64,000 nt of DNA, taken from the NCBI RefSeq assembly GCF_016925535.1, contig NZ_CP070496.1:1054001-1118000 (forward strand), in the 5' to 3' direction. The first letter of the stretch is position 1, and every line of letters starts with the position of its first letter. The DNA is from Natronoglycomyces albus. GTDB lineage: Bacteria; Actinomycetota; Actinomycetes; Mycobacteriales; Micromonosporaceae. The notes under the pieces were generated by a model. It worked only from the letters and a program-made list of their open reading frames with translations, did not search any database and was not told where the DNA came from. The position numbers were made by a program, and so were the translations under genes. Shown one piece after another: positions 44,821-54,197 of the stretch.

Positions 44821-45045
44821 GTGTTGCGACCAGCGCTTGAACATCTCGTAAAAGGCATCGTTGACCATCCCGACGATGTTCGGGTTCGGCTGGTTGACTC
44901 CCGCCGTGGCAAGCGTCTCGAGGTCCGGGTCAACCCCGATGACCTCGGAACGGTGATCGGTCGTGGTGGCCGCACCGTAAACGCGCTGCGTCAGGTCGTC
45001 GGATCTATCGGTGGCCGTGGGGTTCGCGTCGAAATCGTCGACTAG
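44821..45045 (+). CDS. khpA: KH-domain RNA-binding protein
   Basis: 74 residues forming one KH domain with the IGRGGRTVNALRQVV GxxG loop. KhpA binds RNA (with KhpB in Firmicutes) and lies between rpsP and rimM in many bacteria. GTG start two bases after the rpsP stop. Confidence 0.93.
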   Translation: MLRPALEHLVKGIVDHPDDVRVRLVDSRRGKRLEVRVNPDDLGTVIGRGGRTVNALRQVVGSIGGRGVRVEIVD

Positions 45046-45158
45046 CCAGAGGCGCGTTTGTATCCGTAACTCCTCCTCGTAGGTTTGCGGGTCGGACACG
45101 CCGGCACGGCAGCGCGGCGCTTCGCTTTCCGCAAAAGGTCGCGAACGCAAAGCATGAT

Positions 45159-45189
45159 GAGCCCCAGGGGACCGTGTCTCCTGGGGCTC
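45159..45189 (+). other. Strong hairpin between khpA and rimM
   Basis: A 13-base-pair stem with one G-T pair (GAGCCCCAGGGGA and TCTCCTGGGGCTC) and a 5-base loop, in the 266-base gap that divides the rpsP cluster. No T-tract, so it may be an RNase processing site or an attenuator that sets the level of rimM-trmD-rplS relative to rpsP. Confidence 0.7.
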
Positions 45190-45311
45190 GACGCTGTCTG
45201 GCACCGGCAAGGCCCGCAAAACCCGTCACTTCGTGGCCCGACTTCATCCGCTCCGGCGCCCCGGCCCTATGGCTGGCAGTCGCGCTGGAGACACATCTTT
45301 CAAGGAGTGCA

Positions 45312-45836
45312 ATGACCCAGGTGGTAGTGGGCCGCATCGTGCGCCCCCATGGGGTTCGGGGGCACGTGGTCGTTGACGTGCGCACCGACGAACCCGAACG
45401 CCGATTCCAGCCCGACACCGTCTTTCACAGCGCCAAGGGCAATCTGACCGCTAGTGAGGTGCGCTGGCATCAAGGTCGACCAATGCTGAAACTCCTGGGC
45501 GTCAACGATCGCAATGCCGCCGAGGAACTGCGCGGTGTCGAGTTGTCGATGGATCTAGGTGAGGCCGACTATGACCTGGATGAGGACGAATTTCGTGACC
45601 AGGATCTGATCGGGTTGCTGGTATGTGACTATGGGCCCGATGGGGAAGCCGAAGAACCCAATGAGGTGGGGACGGTCTCCCGAGTCGACCACGCGCCCGC
45701 CCATGACTTGTTGGTGGTCAAACGGCGCGGGAGTTCTCCGGCGCTGATCCCGTTCGTGGCCGACATGGTTGACGAGATCGATCTCGAAGCAGAGGTCATT
45801 CGGGTGAGTTTGCCCGAAGGACTGTTGGAACTGTAA
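45312..45836 (+). CDS. rimM: Ribosome maturation factor RimM
   Basis: 174 residues; helps 30S head assembly by binding S19. RimM barrel ([20 protein letters not shown]), then the PRC domain (from about residue 95) with [15 protein letters not shown] 45312 has AAGGAG six bases upstream; the open frame upstream to 45174 is not coding-like. Stop and trmD start overlap by one base (TAATG). Confidence 0.95.
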   Translation: MTQVVVGRIVRPHGVRGHVVVDVRTDEPERRFQPDTVFHSAKGNLTASEVRWHQGRPMLKLLGVNDRNAAEELRGVELSMDLGEADYDLDEDEFRDQDLIGLLVCDYGPDGEAEEPNEVGTVSRVDHAPAHDLLVVKRRGSSPALIPFVADMVDEIDLEAEVIRVSLPEGLLEL

Positions 45837-46618
45837 TGCGCATCGATGTTGTCACCGTATTCCCCGAGTATCTCCAACCCCTCGAGCTGTCGCTGATTGG
45901 AAAGGCCCGTCAGCGCGGGACCCTCGACCTGACGGTCCATGACCTGCGGACCTGGACCCACGATGTACACCGCACTGTCGACGACAGTCCCGCCGGGGGC
46001 GGAGCGGGCATGATCATGCGTCCCGAACCGTGGGGGGAATGCTTCGACCAACTACTCGCGCGACCCACTGCTGATGCGTCTGCTCCTTTGCTGCTGGTAC
46101 CCAGCCCGGCCGGAGCGGTGTTCGACCAAGCCATGGCCGAAGAACTTGCCACCGAGGACTGGTTGTTGTTCGCCTGCGGACGCTACGAGGGAATCGATCA
46201 GCGAGTGTTGGACCATGCCGCGACTCGAATGCGGGTGCGAGAGGTTTCGCTGGGTGATTACGTCCTCTTCGGGGGAGAGGTCGCGGTGTTGGCGATGGTG
46301 GAGGCGGTGACCAGGCTGCTGCCCGGAGTCCTAGGGAATGCCGAGAGCCTGCGAGAAGAGTCACATACCGGTGGTTTGTTGGAAGCGCCGATGTATACCA
46401 AGCCCGCCACGTGGCGGGGGCTGGAAGTTCCGCAGGTGTTGCTGTCGGGACATCACGCGAAGATTGCTCGGTGGCGGCGTGACCAGTCATTGTTGCGGAC
46501 CTTGCGGCAGCGTCCGGATCTGATAGACCGGCTGGATTCCTCCCAGCTGGACAAGGGTGACCGGGAGCTACTTGAGGGGGCCGGGTGCGACCTCCCGGAT
46601 ACCGATGTGGCAGAGTAG
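45836..46618 (+). CDS. trmD: tRNA (guanine37-N1)-methyltransferase
   Basis: 260 residues of the SPOUT family. The knotted SAM site is visible in [16 protein letters not shown] and [20 protein letters not shown], with the [17 protein letters not shown] block in the N-terminal domain. Methylates G37 of tRNAs to prevent +1 frameshifting. Coupled to rimM by overlap. Confidence 0.96.
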   Translation: MRIDVVTVFPEYLQPLELSLIGKARQRGTLDLTVHDLRTWTHDVHRTVDDSPAGGGAGMIMRPEPWGECFDQLLARPTADASAPLLLVPSPAGAVFDQAMAEELATEDWLLFACGRYEGIDQRVLDHAATRMRVREVSLGDYVLFGGEVAVLAMVEAVTRLLPGVLGNAESLREESHTGGLLEAPMYTKPATWRGLEVPQVLLSGHHAKIARWRRDQSLLRTLRQRPDLIDRLDSSQLDKGDRELLEGAGCDLPDTDVAE

Positions 46619-46743
46619 AGAGGTTGCCGCACCCTGGCAGGCGGCGATTTCCTGCAGTCCGGCAGAGGCTCGGACGCAACTAGAAACTGAGAATTACGCG
46701 CACCGCAGCGGTGCGCCTTGAGCTGCGAGGAATAGGCATCGCA

Positions 46744-47085
46744 ATGAACATTCTGGATGAGCTTAACGCTGCTTCCATGCGGGCGGACGTCCCCGACTTC
46801 CGGCCCGGAGACACGCTCAAGGTACACGTGCGCGTCGTCGAAGGTTCCCGGTCTCGTATCCAGGTTTTCCAGGGCGTGGTTATTCGCCGCCAGGGAGCCG
46901 GAATTTCGGAAACCTTTACTGTCCGCAAGCTGAGCTTCGGCGTTGGCATCGAGCGTACCTTCCCGGTTCACGGCCCGATGATCGACAAGATCGAGGTTGC
47001 TACTCGCGGTAGGGTGCGTCGCGCCAAGCTGTACTACATTCGTGATCTGCGTGGCAAGGCAGCCAAGATCAAGGAGCGTCGCTAG
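46744..47085 (+). CDS. rplS: 50S ribosomal protein L19
   Basis: 113 residues, the usual L19 length, with [18 protein letters not shown], the [16 protein letters not shown] block and the [13 protein letters not shown] region. ATG 46744 with GAGGAA upstream; 125 bases after trmD. A strong terminator lies about 190 bases downstream. Confidence 0.97.
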   Translation: MNILDELNAASMRADVPDFRPGDTLKVHVRVVEGSRSRIQVFQGVVIRRQGAGISETFTVRKLSFGVGIERTFPVHGPMIDKIEVATRGRVRRAKLYYIRDLRGKAAKIKERR

Positions 47086-47453
47086 GGCTGAGCCCCGGTG
47101 GCTTCGTTGCTCGCGCCACATTGGTGTGGGCGGCCTGGTCGGCATGATCGAAACCGGTACGGCTGGTCGATCCTGTCGGCTTCCCCTAGGGATACGCCCA
47201 CGAGGCGCTGTCTTAGTTGACGTGACCTTGTGAGGTGTGGTCCGCGATCGTATCGATCAGGACCGCGAAAGAGCTTTAAGCGCCGTGCAGGCTAGGCCTG
47301 CACGGCGCTTCTTCATGGGCGCGCTGGCTGGGCGAAGTCGTAGGCTCATAGGGAGGTGGCTATGCAAACCTTCGTGGAGCCGTCATGGTGGGGCGGGGCT
47401 GAGCCTGGCGCTTTGTTGTGATTTCCCACCAGGGCCGATTAAGGTCAGTAGCT
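47086..47453. other. Intergenic region between rplS and lepB1
   Basis: About 370 bases holding the terminator at 47278-47312 and the lepB1 start region. I see no other gene or repeat. Confidence 0.5.
47278..47314 (+). terminator. Terminator of the rpsP-rplS cluster
   Basis: Perfect 15-base inverted repeat AAGCGCCGTGCAGGC and its complement around a TAG loop, followed by CTTCTTC. Confidence 0.85.
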
Positions 47454-48326
47454 ATGAAACCCGAGCCGCCTCCTCGCCGCCCGCCTGACCGGAGCGATGG
47501 AGCGCGCGACGAGACGACGCGACGTCCAGTGACGCCCTCGCGGCCGACCACGGGTGACGGTTCCTCCCACACGATGCAGCTGCGGCGGGTGAAGGTCCGC
47601 CCCAAGCGAGAACGGCCAAAGCCCAAACCGAAGCCTTCTCGGCTCTCCACTCCCTATCAACGTCCGTATATGTCGCTGTGGGTGGAAATCCCGCTGTTGC
47701 TGTTGGTCGCATTTTGTGCGGCAGTACTGGTGCGCACGTTCCTCCTACAGGCCTTTCACATTCCCTCCGGGTCGATGGAGGAGACGTTGCAGATTGGAGA
47801 CCGCGTGCTGGTCGTGAAACTCACCGATCAGCTGCGTCCGCCACAGCGAGGCGAAGTCGTGGTGTTTCGTGGGACCGACCAATGGGACCCCGAATGGCGG
47901 CATGCGCAAGACGGGAACTTCGTGGGAGACCTGGGGCGTGGAGTCGCGGATCTGGTGGGGTTTGGACAACCCGACGAAAAAGACTTCATCAAGCGCATCA
48001 TCGCCGTCGGCGGTGACACCGTCGAATGCTGCGACCCTGAGGGGCGGGTGATGGTCAATGGAGTGCCGCTTGAGGAAGACTATGTCTACGATGACGCTCC
48101 GTTGGATCTGGAACCGGGCACGTGTCACGCCCGGCGGTTCGACCCGGTGGAGGTTCCGGAAGGCCATTTGTTCATGTTGGGAGACCACCGAGGCGATTCG
48201 CAGGATTCGCGGTGCCAGGGGCCGGTACCCATCGACAATGTGATCGGCCGGGCGGTGCACGTGGTGTGGCCCGCGGACCGGACGGGGCCGCTGGAAATTC
48301 CTGACACGTTCGAACAGTTCAAGTAG
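47454..48326 (+). CDS. lepB: Signal peptidase I (first of two)
   Basis: 290 residues. A basic Pro-rich cytoplasmic tail of about 65 residues, one membrane helix (about 80-100), then the catalytic domain: IPSGSMEETL with the nucleophile serine, DFIKRIIAVGGD with the general-base lysine, and the C-terminal GDHRGDSQDSR box. ATG 47454 has AAGG nine bases upstream; the 12 extra residues readable from 47418 are rejected. Contains a domain II insertion (DQWDPEWRHAQDG region) not found in the second copy. Confidence 0.95.
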   Translation: MKPEPPPRRPPDRSDGARDETTRRPVTPSRPTTGDGSSHTMQLRRVKVRPKRERPKPKPKPSRLSTPYQRPYMSLWVEIPLLLLVAFCAAVLVRTFLLQAFHIPSGSMEETLQIGDRVLVVKLTDQLRPPQRGEVVVFRGTDQWDPEWRHAQDGNFVGDLGRGVADLVGFGQPDEKDFIKRIIAVGGDTVECCDPEGRVMVNGVPLEEDYVYDDAPLDLEPGTCHARRFDPVEVPEGHLFMLGDHRGDSQDSRCQGPVPIDNVIGRAVHVVWPADRTGPLEIPDTFEQFK

Positions 48327-48646
48327 CTATCGAAGGTTCGCTTCGGCATCACCCATCGTATTTGGTTGAGGAGTGTGGGTAATGGACGCTGGGGGCGGCT
48401 GAGCAACCACAGGGGCCTATGAGGACGTAATCGATAGTCCTTAGTGAACATCGGCGGTGCGAAAATGGGATCCAGTAACGTCGATATCTGCCAAAGTCTA
48501 GGCCTTCGATTCGGCTCTGAAGTGCGAAAATGATCCGAGCACGATCGCGCATGAGTATTGAGTCCCTAGCCTATGCGGGGGGCATTTGCCTCCTAGTGGG
48601 CGATGTCGCCTTCCGTTACCAAGCTGGGACCACGTAGAATCCCAGC
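48327..48646. other. Intergenic region between the two lepB genes
   Basis: About 320 bases. The only regulatory feature I can see is the TAGAAT -10-like box just before the second gene. Confidence 0.5.
48635..48640 (+). promoter_or_regulatory. -10 box of lepB2, leaderless transcript likely
   Basis: TAGAAT is a good -10 hexamer ending six bases before the GTG at 48647, which has no ribosome binding site. Transcription would begin at or within a base or two of the start codon, as in leaderless actinobacterial mRNAs. A weak -35-like TTCCGT lies at 48611-48616. Confidence 0.5.
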
Positions 48647-49336
48647 GTGATCGAAGAGGGACAGGCTGCAGACCAAAACGGTGATTCCGCCGCGGCCGCT
48701 GACGACCAGAAGAAGAAAAAATCGTCATTCTGGAAAGAGTTGCCCATCCTTTTGGGTGTGGCGATCGTGGTCGCGTTGCTCGTGCGTACGTTTGTGATAC
48801 AGACGTACTACATTCCTTCTGGGTCGATGGAGAACACCCTTCAGCTCAACGACCGGGTGCTGGCCAATAAGCTCGTCTACCACTTCTCCGAGCCCTCGCG
48901 CGGCGATGTGGTCGTCTTCGAAGCCCCCGTGTCGTGGCGATCGAACCTAGACGACAAGGACTTCATCAAGCGCATCATCGCCGTGGGCGGCGACCACATC
49001 CAATGTTGCGACGACCAGGGTCGCATTTTGGTCAATGGGCTGCCACTGGAGGAAGACTCCTACCTGTTCACAGACGCCTCCGGGGCCACCGTGGCTCCCT
49101 CGGCCGACGATTTCGATCTCATCGTCCCCGAGGGCCGGGTGTGGGTCATGGGAGATCATCGCAACCACTCTGGTGACTCACGTGAACGCTACGTGCGATC
49201 CGGCGGCGACCCCTACGAATCGACGATCGACATCGACGACGTCGTGGGGAAATCGTTCCTGCTGTACTGGCCACTGGGCAATTTCGGTTGGATGGGCACA
49301 CCCGAAACCTACGACCAGGTTCCCGACCCCGCCTGA
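48647..49336 (+). CDS. lepB: Signal peptidase I (second copy)
   Basis: 229 residues. Short Lys-rich cytoplasmic tail, one membrane helix (about 32-52), then IPSGSMENTL (serine), DFIKRIIAVGGD (lysine) and MGDHRNHSGDSR. It is shorter than the first copy because domain II is compact. The two copies share motif order but differ in length and tail; a duplication with different substrate use or regulation is plausible. Followed ten bases later by rnhB. Confidence 0.96.
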   Translation: MIEEGQAADQNGDSAAAADDQKKKKSSFWKELPILLGVAIVVALLVRTFVIQTYYIPSGSMENTLQLNDRVLANKLVYHFSEPSRGDVVVFEAPVSWRSNLDDKDFIKRIIAVGGDHIQCCDDQGRILVNGLPLEEDSYLFTDASGATVAPSADDFDLIVPEGRVWVMGDHRNHSGDSRERYVRSGGDPYESTIDIDDVVGKSFLLYWPLGNFGWMGTPETYDQVPDPA

Positions 49337-49345
49337 GGAGCGGCC

Positions 49346-50017
49346 ATGCTGCGACCCCGACCTCACCCCGTCCGCCTCAGCGGCGGCATGCGGACGCTAG
49401 AGAGCGCCCTGAGCCGCCGCGGGCTCGGTCCGGTAGCCGGAGTCGACGAAGCCGGCCGTGGCGCCTGCGCGGGCCCGCTCGTCGTCGCGGCGGTCGTCCT
49501 CCCGCAGACATCAGGCTTCACTGACCTCAATGACTCGAAGGTTCTGAGCCCAAGCCACCGCAACCAACTGTACGAACAGCTGCGCCGCTCCCGCGCCCAC
49601 ATTTCCGTTGTCACAATCCCGCCAGCGGACATCGACCGACTCGGAGTGGGAGAATGCAACCTGGCGGGAATGCGCCGAGCCGTAGCCACCCTCCCTGTAA
49701 CTCCTGGTTACGCGCTTACTGACGGGTTTGCGGTACGAGGTATGCCCGTGTCCAGTCTCGGAGTGATCAAAGGCGACGCCACCGCCGCCTGCGTTGCGGC
49801 GGCGAGCATAATCGCTAAAGTCGAACGTGACCGTTTGATGGAGGCGCTGGCTAGCCGTTACCCTCAGTATGGTTTTGCAGACCACAAGGGCTACGGAACG
49901 GCATCGCACCAGCAAATACTGGCTGAGCGGGGACCGACGCCGGAGCACCGTAGGTCGTACGCGAACGTTGCCGAAGCAGTGGGAGACGGGCTGCCTAAGC
50001 CCGTGACCAGTCAATAG
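49346..50017 (+). CDS. rnhB: Ribonuclease HII
   Basis: 223 residues; removes ribonucleotides from DNA. Shows VAGVDEAGRGACAGPLVVAAVVL with its DEAGRG acidic pair, DSKVLSP, and DATAACVAAASIIAKVERD with the third catalytic aspartate. ATG with GAGGAG upstream, ten bases after lepB2. Confidence 0.96.
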   Translation: MLRPRPHPVRLSGGMRTLESALSRRGLGPVAGVDEAGRGACAGPLVVAAVVLPQTSGFTDLNDSKVLSPSHRNQLYEQLRRSRAHISVVTIPPADIDRLGVGECNLAGMRRAVATLPVTPGYALTDGFAVRGMPVSSLGVIKGDATAACVAAASIIAKVERDRLMEALASRYPQYGFADHKGYGTASHQQILAERGPTPEHRRSYANVAEAVGDGLPKPVTSQ

Positions 50018-50050
50018 GCTGCGCGCCCAGTTGTAACTAGAGGAGGACTG

Positions 50051-50368
50051 TTGAGCGCTGAGGATCTCGAAAAGTACGAGACCGAGATGGAGCTACAGCT
50101 GTACCGTGAGTACCGCGATATAGTGCGGCAGTTCTCCTATGTGGTGGAGACGGAACGGCGTTTCTACCTGGCCAACCAGGTAGAGGTCCACGTCCGTAAC
50201 ACTGATGGTGAGACGTACTTTGAAACGGAAATGACCGACGCATGGGTATGGGACATGTACCGCCCTGCCCGGTTTGTCAAGAACGTGCGAGTGCTGACGT
50301 TTAAGGATGTGAATGTCGAGGAGCTTGAGAAGCCCGACATGACCTTGCCGTTAAAGGACCTGCTGTAG
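50051..50368 (+). CDS. DUF2469 family protein
   Basis: 105 residues, nearly the whole of the DUF2469 family: MSAEDLEKYETEMELQLYRE opening, ETERRFYLANQVEV, and DAWVWDMYRPARFVK. Conserved next to rnhB in actinobacteria (e.g. Rv2901c position); function unknown. TTG start supported by a strong AGAGGAGGA immediately upstream. Confidence 0.9.
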   Translation: MSAEDLEKYETEMELQLYREYRDIVRQFSYVVETERRFYLANQVEVHVRNTDGETYFETEMTDAWVWDMYRPARFVKNVRVLTFKDVNVEELEKPDMTLPLKDLL

Positions 50369-50695
50369 CTGGCATTCGGTTTCGCGACCTCTTCGTGGAG
50401 GGAATGCGATCTAGGAAGCCGCCCGCGTCGCAGCCGCGCCCACCCACTACCGGCCGGCCGGTCGATCCCGCGCGTCCCGTTGCCCAATTTGCCGTTGGCT
50501 CCCGCGCGATTGCCAATGCCCACTCTCACCCGCTTGCGGCCGTTGAGGCCGCCCCCACCATCAACAATCGATGTCGAAGCCGGACCCAGCCCGCAATGCG
50601 CGGGTCGAACCGGTGCGCCTACCGCCTGACAGTGGCCGAACCTTTAGAGGTTGCCAAGGACACAGACGATAAGCGCACCCGGTGCCACTGGCGCG
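50369..50695. other. Convergent gap between DUF2469 and gnd
   Basis: About 330 bases. A frame open from 50395 overlaps the gnd 3' end on the other strand, has no ribosome binding site and is rejected. I see no strong terminator hairpin. Confidence 0.5.
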
Positions 50696-52126
50696 CTAAA
50701 GACTCAGTTCACTGCGATCGCCCGACCAGTCAGTGTGGAACGTGCCGTCCTTGTCGATGCGACGATAGGTATGCGCGCCGAAGAAGTCCCGTTGCCCTTG
50801 AATGAGCGCAGCTGGGAGACGCTCGCTACGCAACCCGTCGTAATAGGACAGGGCCGAAGAGAATCCTGGAGTGGGAACCCCGACCCTCGCCGCCGTGGCG
50901 ACCACTCGGCGCCAAGAGTCTTGAGTCTGGGCGATGGCGCTAGAGAACTCCTCAGCGGCCAAGAGCGAACCCAAAGCTGGGTTGGCACCCCACGCCTCGG
51001 TGATCCGGTCCAAAAAGCGGGCCCTGATGATGCAACCCTCGCGCCACAGCGACGCGCAGGCGCCCAAATCGATGTTCCAGTCGTACTCGGCGCTGGCAGC
51101 GGCGATCTGGTCGAAACCTTGCGCGTAGGCGACGATCTTGGAAGCGAAAAGGGCCTGGCGAACATCGTCGATCATGTCCTCGCTGACTTCGTGCTCAGCC
51201 GGGTTCGGTCCCGCCAGCTGCCTGGCTGCCTCACGCTGGACATTCCCACTGGACAGCGCACGGGCGAAGGTGGCCTCCGCGATACCGGTGACGGGAACTC
51301 CCAGGTTCAATGCGTTCTGGACAGTCCAGCGGCCCGTGCCCTTCTGCGCAGCCTGGTCGACGATCACGTCGACGAATGAGCTTCCGGTTTCCGCGTCGGT
51401 ATGGGCCAAGACCTCGGCGGTGATTTCGATGAGATAGGAGTCGAGTTCGCCTTTGTTCCACTCGGCGAAGATCTCCGAAATACGGCGCGGCTCCAAGCCA
51501 ATACCTCGGCGCAAAAGGTCGTACGCCTCGCCGATGAGCTGCATGTCTGAGTACTCGATGCCGTTGTGCACCATCTTCACAAAGTGGCCAGCTCCATCGG
51601 GACCCACATGAGAACAGCAGGGGGTGCCGTCAGCGGCCCGTGCCGCGATTGACTCCAACATCGGACCCAACGAGGCATATGCCTCGGTTGCTCCCCCGGG
51701 CATGATCGCAGGTCCCAGTAGCGCCCCCTCTTCACCACCGGATACCCCGGTGCCGACGAAAAGTAGGTCCCGTTTACGCAACGCGGCTTCACGTCGGCGC
51801 GTGTCGGCGAAGTGCGCGTTTCCGCCGTCAATAATCATGTCTCCGGGCTCCATGTGCTCGGCGAGCGCCTCGATGACGGTGTCCGTCGCCGTTCCGGCCT
51901 GCACCATGATCATGGCCTTCCGGGGCCGCCGCAAACTCTTCACAAATTCAGCGACCGTTTCGGTGGCCACAAACGAGCCTTCGTTTCCGAACTGGTCGAC
52001 CAATTCTTGCGTGCGTGCATAAGACCGGTTGTGAATCGCGACCGTGTATCCGTTGCGAGCGAAATTACGGGCGAGGTTACGCCCCATGACGGCTAGTCCC
52101 GTCACCCCGATGTCTGCCGAACTCAT
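50696..52126 (-). CDS. gnd: 6-phosphogluconate dehydrogenase (decarboxylating)
   Basis: 476 residues, the full-length (Gram-negative-type, NADP) form. N-terminal Rossmann motif GLAVMGRNLARNFARNG, NADP-binding IHNRS, MIIDGGNA, the substrate-binding HVGPDGAGHFVKMVHNGIEY and C-terminal helical domain ending with FHTDWSGDR. ATG 52126 has GGAAAGGA upstream; a longer frame reaching 52243 crosses a palindromic element and is rejected. Part of the oxidative pentose phosphate pathway; not co-transcribed with its neighbours by function. Confidence 0.96.
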   Translation of the reverse strand: MSSADIGVTGLAVMGRNLARNFARNGYTVAIHNRSYARTQELVDQFGNEGSFVATETVAEFVKSLRRPRKAMIMVQAGTATDTVIEALAEHMEPGDMIIDGGNAHFADTRRREAALRKRDLLFVGTGVSGGEEGALLGPAIMPGGATEAYASLGPMLESIAARAADGTPCCSHVGPDGAGHFVKMVHNGIEYSDMQLIGEAYDLLRRGIGLEPRRISEIFAEWNKGELDSYLIEITAEVLAHTDAETGSSFVDVIVDQAAQKGTGRWTVQNALNLGVPVTGIAEATFARALSSGNVQREAARQLAGPNPAEHEVSEDMIDDVRQALFASKIVAYAQGFDQIAAASAEYDWNIDLGACASLWREGCIIRARFLDRITEAWGANPALGSLLAAEEFSSAIAQTQDSWRRVVATAARVGVPTPGFSSALSYYDGLRSERLPAALIQGQRDFFGAHTYRRIDKDGTFHTDWSGDRSELSL

Positions 52127-52154
52127 AGTCTGATCCTTTCCTAAATCACTTGAG

Positions 52155-52247
52155 GCTGATGCAAAAGGCACTTTCGGCGTTCTCGTCAGCTCGTTTACCT
52201 GCGTAAACGTCGCCTCCTGCGCCTTGAATTCGCACTTTTGCATCAGC
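52155..52247 (+). repeat. Dispersed palindromic element, copy C (between gnd and dprA)
   Basis: 93 bases with perfect 13-base inverted ends (GCTGATGCAAAAG and its complement), an inner stem GTTTAC-CTGC-GTAAAC (52193-52208) and the CTCCTGC box shared with copies A and B. It lies 28 bases upstream of the gnd start. Confidence 0.8.
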
Positions 52248-53018
52248 TTCCTTGTTGATCGTTTCCGGTTTCATACCGCAAACGAGCTCCTAACAGATCT
52301 CTCTTCCTAGTACGGCGGTGCGCTGGGGCACTTGGCCGCGTACTCCTCACGTGCCCATTCCCGCTGGGAATGAACGCGCCTATACCCGGCCAGTCACTGA
52401 CAGCGCCCCGTCTTCGCCACGGAAACAAATCGGTTCGGACCTCTACGCAACCCATGCCCACCGTCATGCGATCGCCTGAGCCGGCGCTTTCCTCACGGGC
52501 ACCACCACTGTCGACCAGCTCTGAATCGAAGCTCATAGGCTGGTCGCCTTTGAGCGATCAGTCTGATGGTTAGCCACTGGCGGAATGAACAGCGTCGCAA
52601 TTTGCGTTTCACAGCTCACGTGCTGTGGCCGCCATGTTGCCGAAACATTTGCCAACAGTGGACCGACACGATTGGCGTGCGCCATGATGGGCACGATCTC
52701 CGGAGTCCATCTCCCAGCTTTGAATTCGGCCAGCCGCGGTGACCTCCATTGGCAAAATCAAGGTAGATCTTCACTGGCAATCGACTCAGATAGTTCTCGT
52801 GGACAATGAGGTGCGGCCGGTCACCGTTAGGGCATCTTTGACTACGGCGCGTCGAAGCGGTCGCTCCGACATGGCGACCCGACAGTGAGCGGGCTAGTAA
52901 GCACCAGCGCTAGCGACGACACCGGCGGACTCCGCGCTGAGTCACTTCTGATCCGTCGCCACCAATGGCGATCCTATCGTGACCAAATATCCCAGGTCAC
53001 GGCGTCACAGACATGGTC
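52248..53018. other. Long non-coding stretch between gnd element and dprA
   Basis: About 770 bases downstream of dprA. Three short open frames exist (52243-52536 minus, 52585-52809 plus, 52885-53196 plus), none with a ribosome binding site or recognisable product. It may be decayed DNA left by a rearrangement; relatives carry xerC or whiG close by. Confidence 0.45.
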
Positions 53019-54170
53019 TTATCCGCTGGCGACAGTTCGCACCATGCGCCACCGGTTGTCCCGCTGCTCCACCCAACCCAACTTCTGCAAATCCCGCAGC
53101 GAGATATTGACCGCCGCCAATGGAATACCGGACTGCTGTGAGATGTCCCGGGGCGAAACAACGAAACCAGCTTGGAAACAGTCAAGAACTCGATGAGACG
53201 CCTCATCCAATGAATCCCGAGGCCGAGTCGACGTCCGCATCGGCACCGACACCTCACCACTGATGTCTTCGATGACATCCTCCGCTCTGGTCACCAGCCG
53301 TGCCCCCCATGGGTCACGAGCCAATTGGTGCACACCCGCCGATCGCGCCGACGTGACCGGTCCCGGCGTGAACATCAACGGCCGGTCTAGCTCCGCCGCC
53401 AATCGGGCCGTATGACGAGCGCCGCTGCGCAACTCCGCTTCGACCACCACGGTCCCCGCCGACAATGCGGCGATGACCCGATTGCGAATCAGGAACCGAT
53501 GTCGATGTGGGCGCGTACCTGGGGGCCACTCACTGAGCAGCAGCCCCTGACGACGGATGCGGTCGAATAGTCCAGCCCCTCGCTTCGGATAGGTCTGATC
53601 CAGTCCATTGGCGAACACCGCGACAGTGGGGCCTCCGGCAGCTAGCGTCCCGTCATGGGCTGCCTGGTCAATCCCGATGGCGCCACCGGAGACGATCGGC
53701 CATCCCCGCTTAGCCAAGTCGTACGCCAGTTCGGCGGCCACGTGGTCGCCATACGGTGTGGAGTTACGCGAGCCGACGATAGCTACCGATCGGTCAGCGA
53801 CCTCGGCGAGCCTTCCTTCGCCTCGCACCCACAGACAACGAGGCGGCCGCGTGTACATTTCGGACTCGTCGCTTAGAATCAGCAAATCCCGCAGTCGTTG
53901 AGGCCAATCGGCATCGGATGGGACGGCAAGCCGTGCGCCGCAACGTTTCGTGGAGGCACATACTTCAGCGGCGAGCCGCGCTAGATTCGTGCCTGCCAAC
54001 TTCGAAGATGTCTGCTGGCGCAAACGATGCGGCACCGTTCCCTCCTGAATGAGGCCAAGAGTTCTTTCGAGTCCGTGCTCTCCGAGCAGATCGTCCAAAT
54101 CCCGGTCCCCCGGCTCTATAAGAGCTGACAGAACCGCGAGTGCCCATCGAGGCTCATCGAGTTGGCTCAT
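53019..54170 (-). CDS. dprA: DNA processing protein DprA
   Basis: 383 residues. The Rossmann DprA domain (about 115-305) shows VAIVGSRNSTPYG, VSGGAIGIDQAAHDGTL, VFANGLDQTYPKRGAGLF and the GSRAGT-like SAGTVVVEAELRSGA; an N-terminal SAM-like region and a C-terminal winged helix (about 320-380, SGIPLAAVNISLRDLQKLGW) complete it. DprA loads RecA on incoming single-stranded DNA. Starts 27 bases after the yifB stop, so they form one transcript. Confidence 0.94.
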   Translation of the reverse strand: MSQLDEPRWALAVLSALIEPGDRDLDDLLGEHGLERTLGLIQEGTVPHRLRQQTSSKLAGTNLARLAAEVCASTKRCGARLAVPSDADWPQRLRDLLILSDESEMYTRPPRCLWVRGEGRLAEVADRSVAIVGSRNSTPYGDHVAAELAYDLAKRGWPIVSGGAIGIDQAAHDGTLAAGGPTVAVFANGLDQTYPKRGAGLFDRIRRQGLLLSEWPPGTRPHRHRFLIRNRVIAALSAGTVVVEAELRSGARHTARLAAELDRPLMFTPGPVTSARSAGVHQLARDPWGARLVTRAEDVIEDISGEVSVPMRTSTRPRDSLDEASHRVLDCFQAGFVVSPRDISQQSGIPLAAVNISLRDLQKLGWVEQRDNRWRMVRTVASG

Positions 54171-54197
54171 CGTTCGTCCTCCGGTCGTGTCGTGGTG

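Noticed and set aside
50395-50805. 136-residue open frame opposite gnd
   Set aside because: Overlaps the gnd 3' end on the opposite strand and has no coding features.
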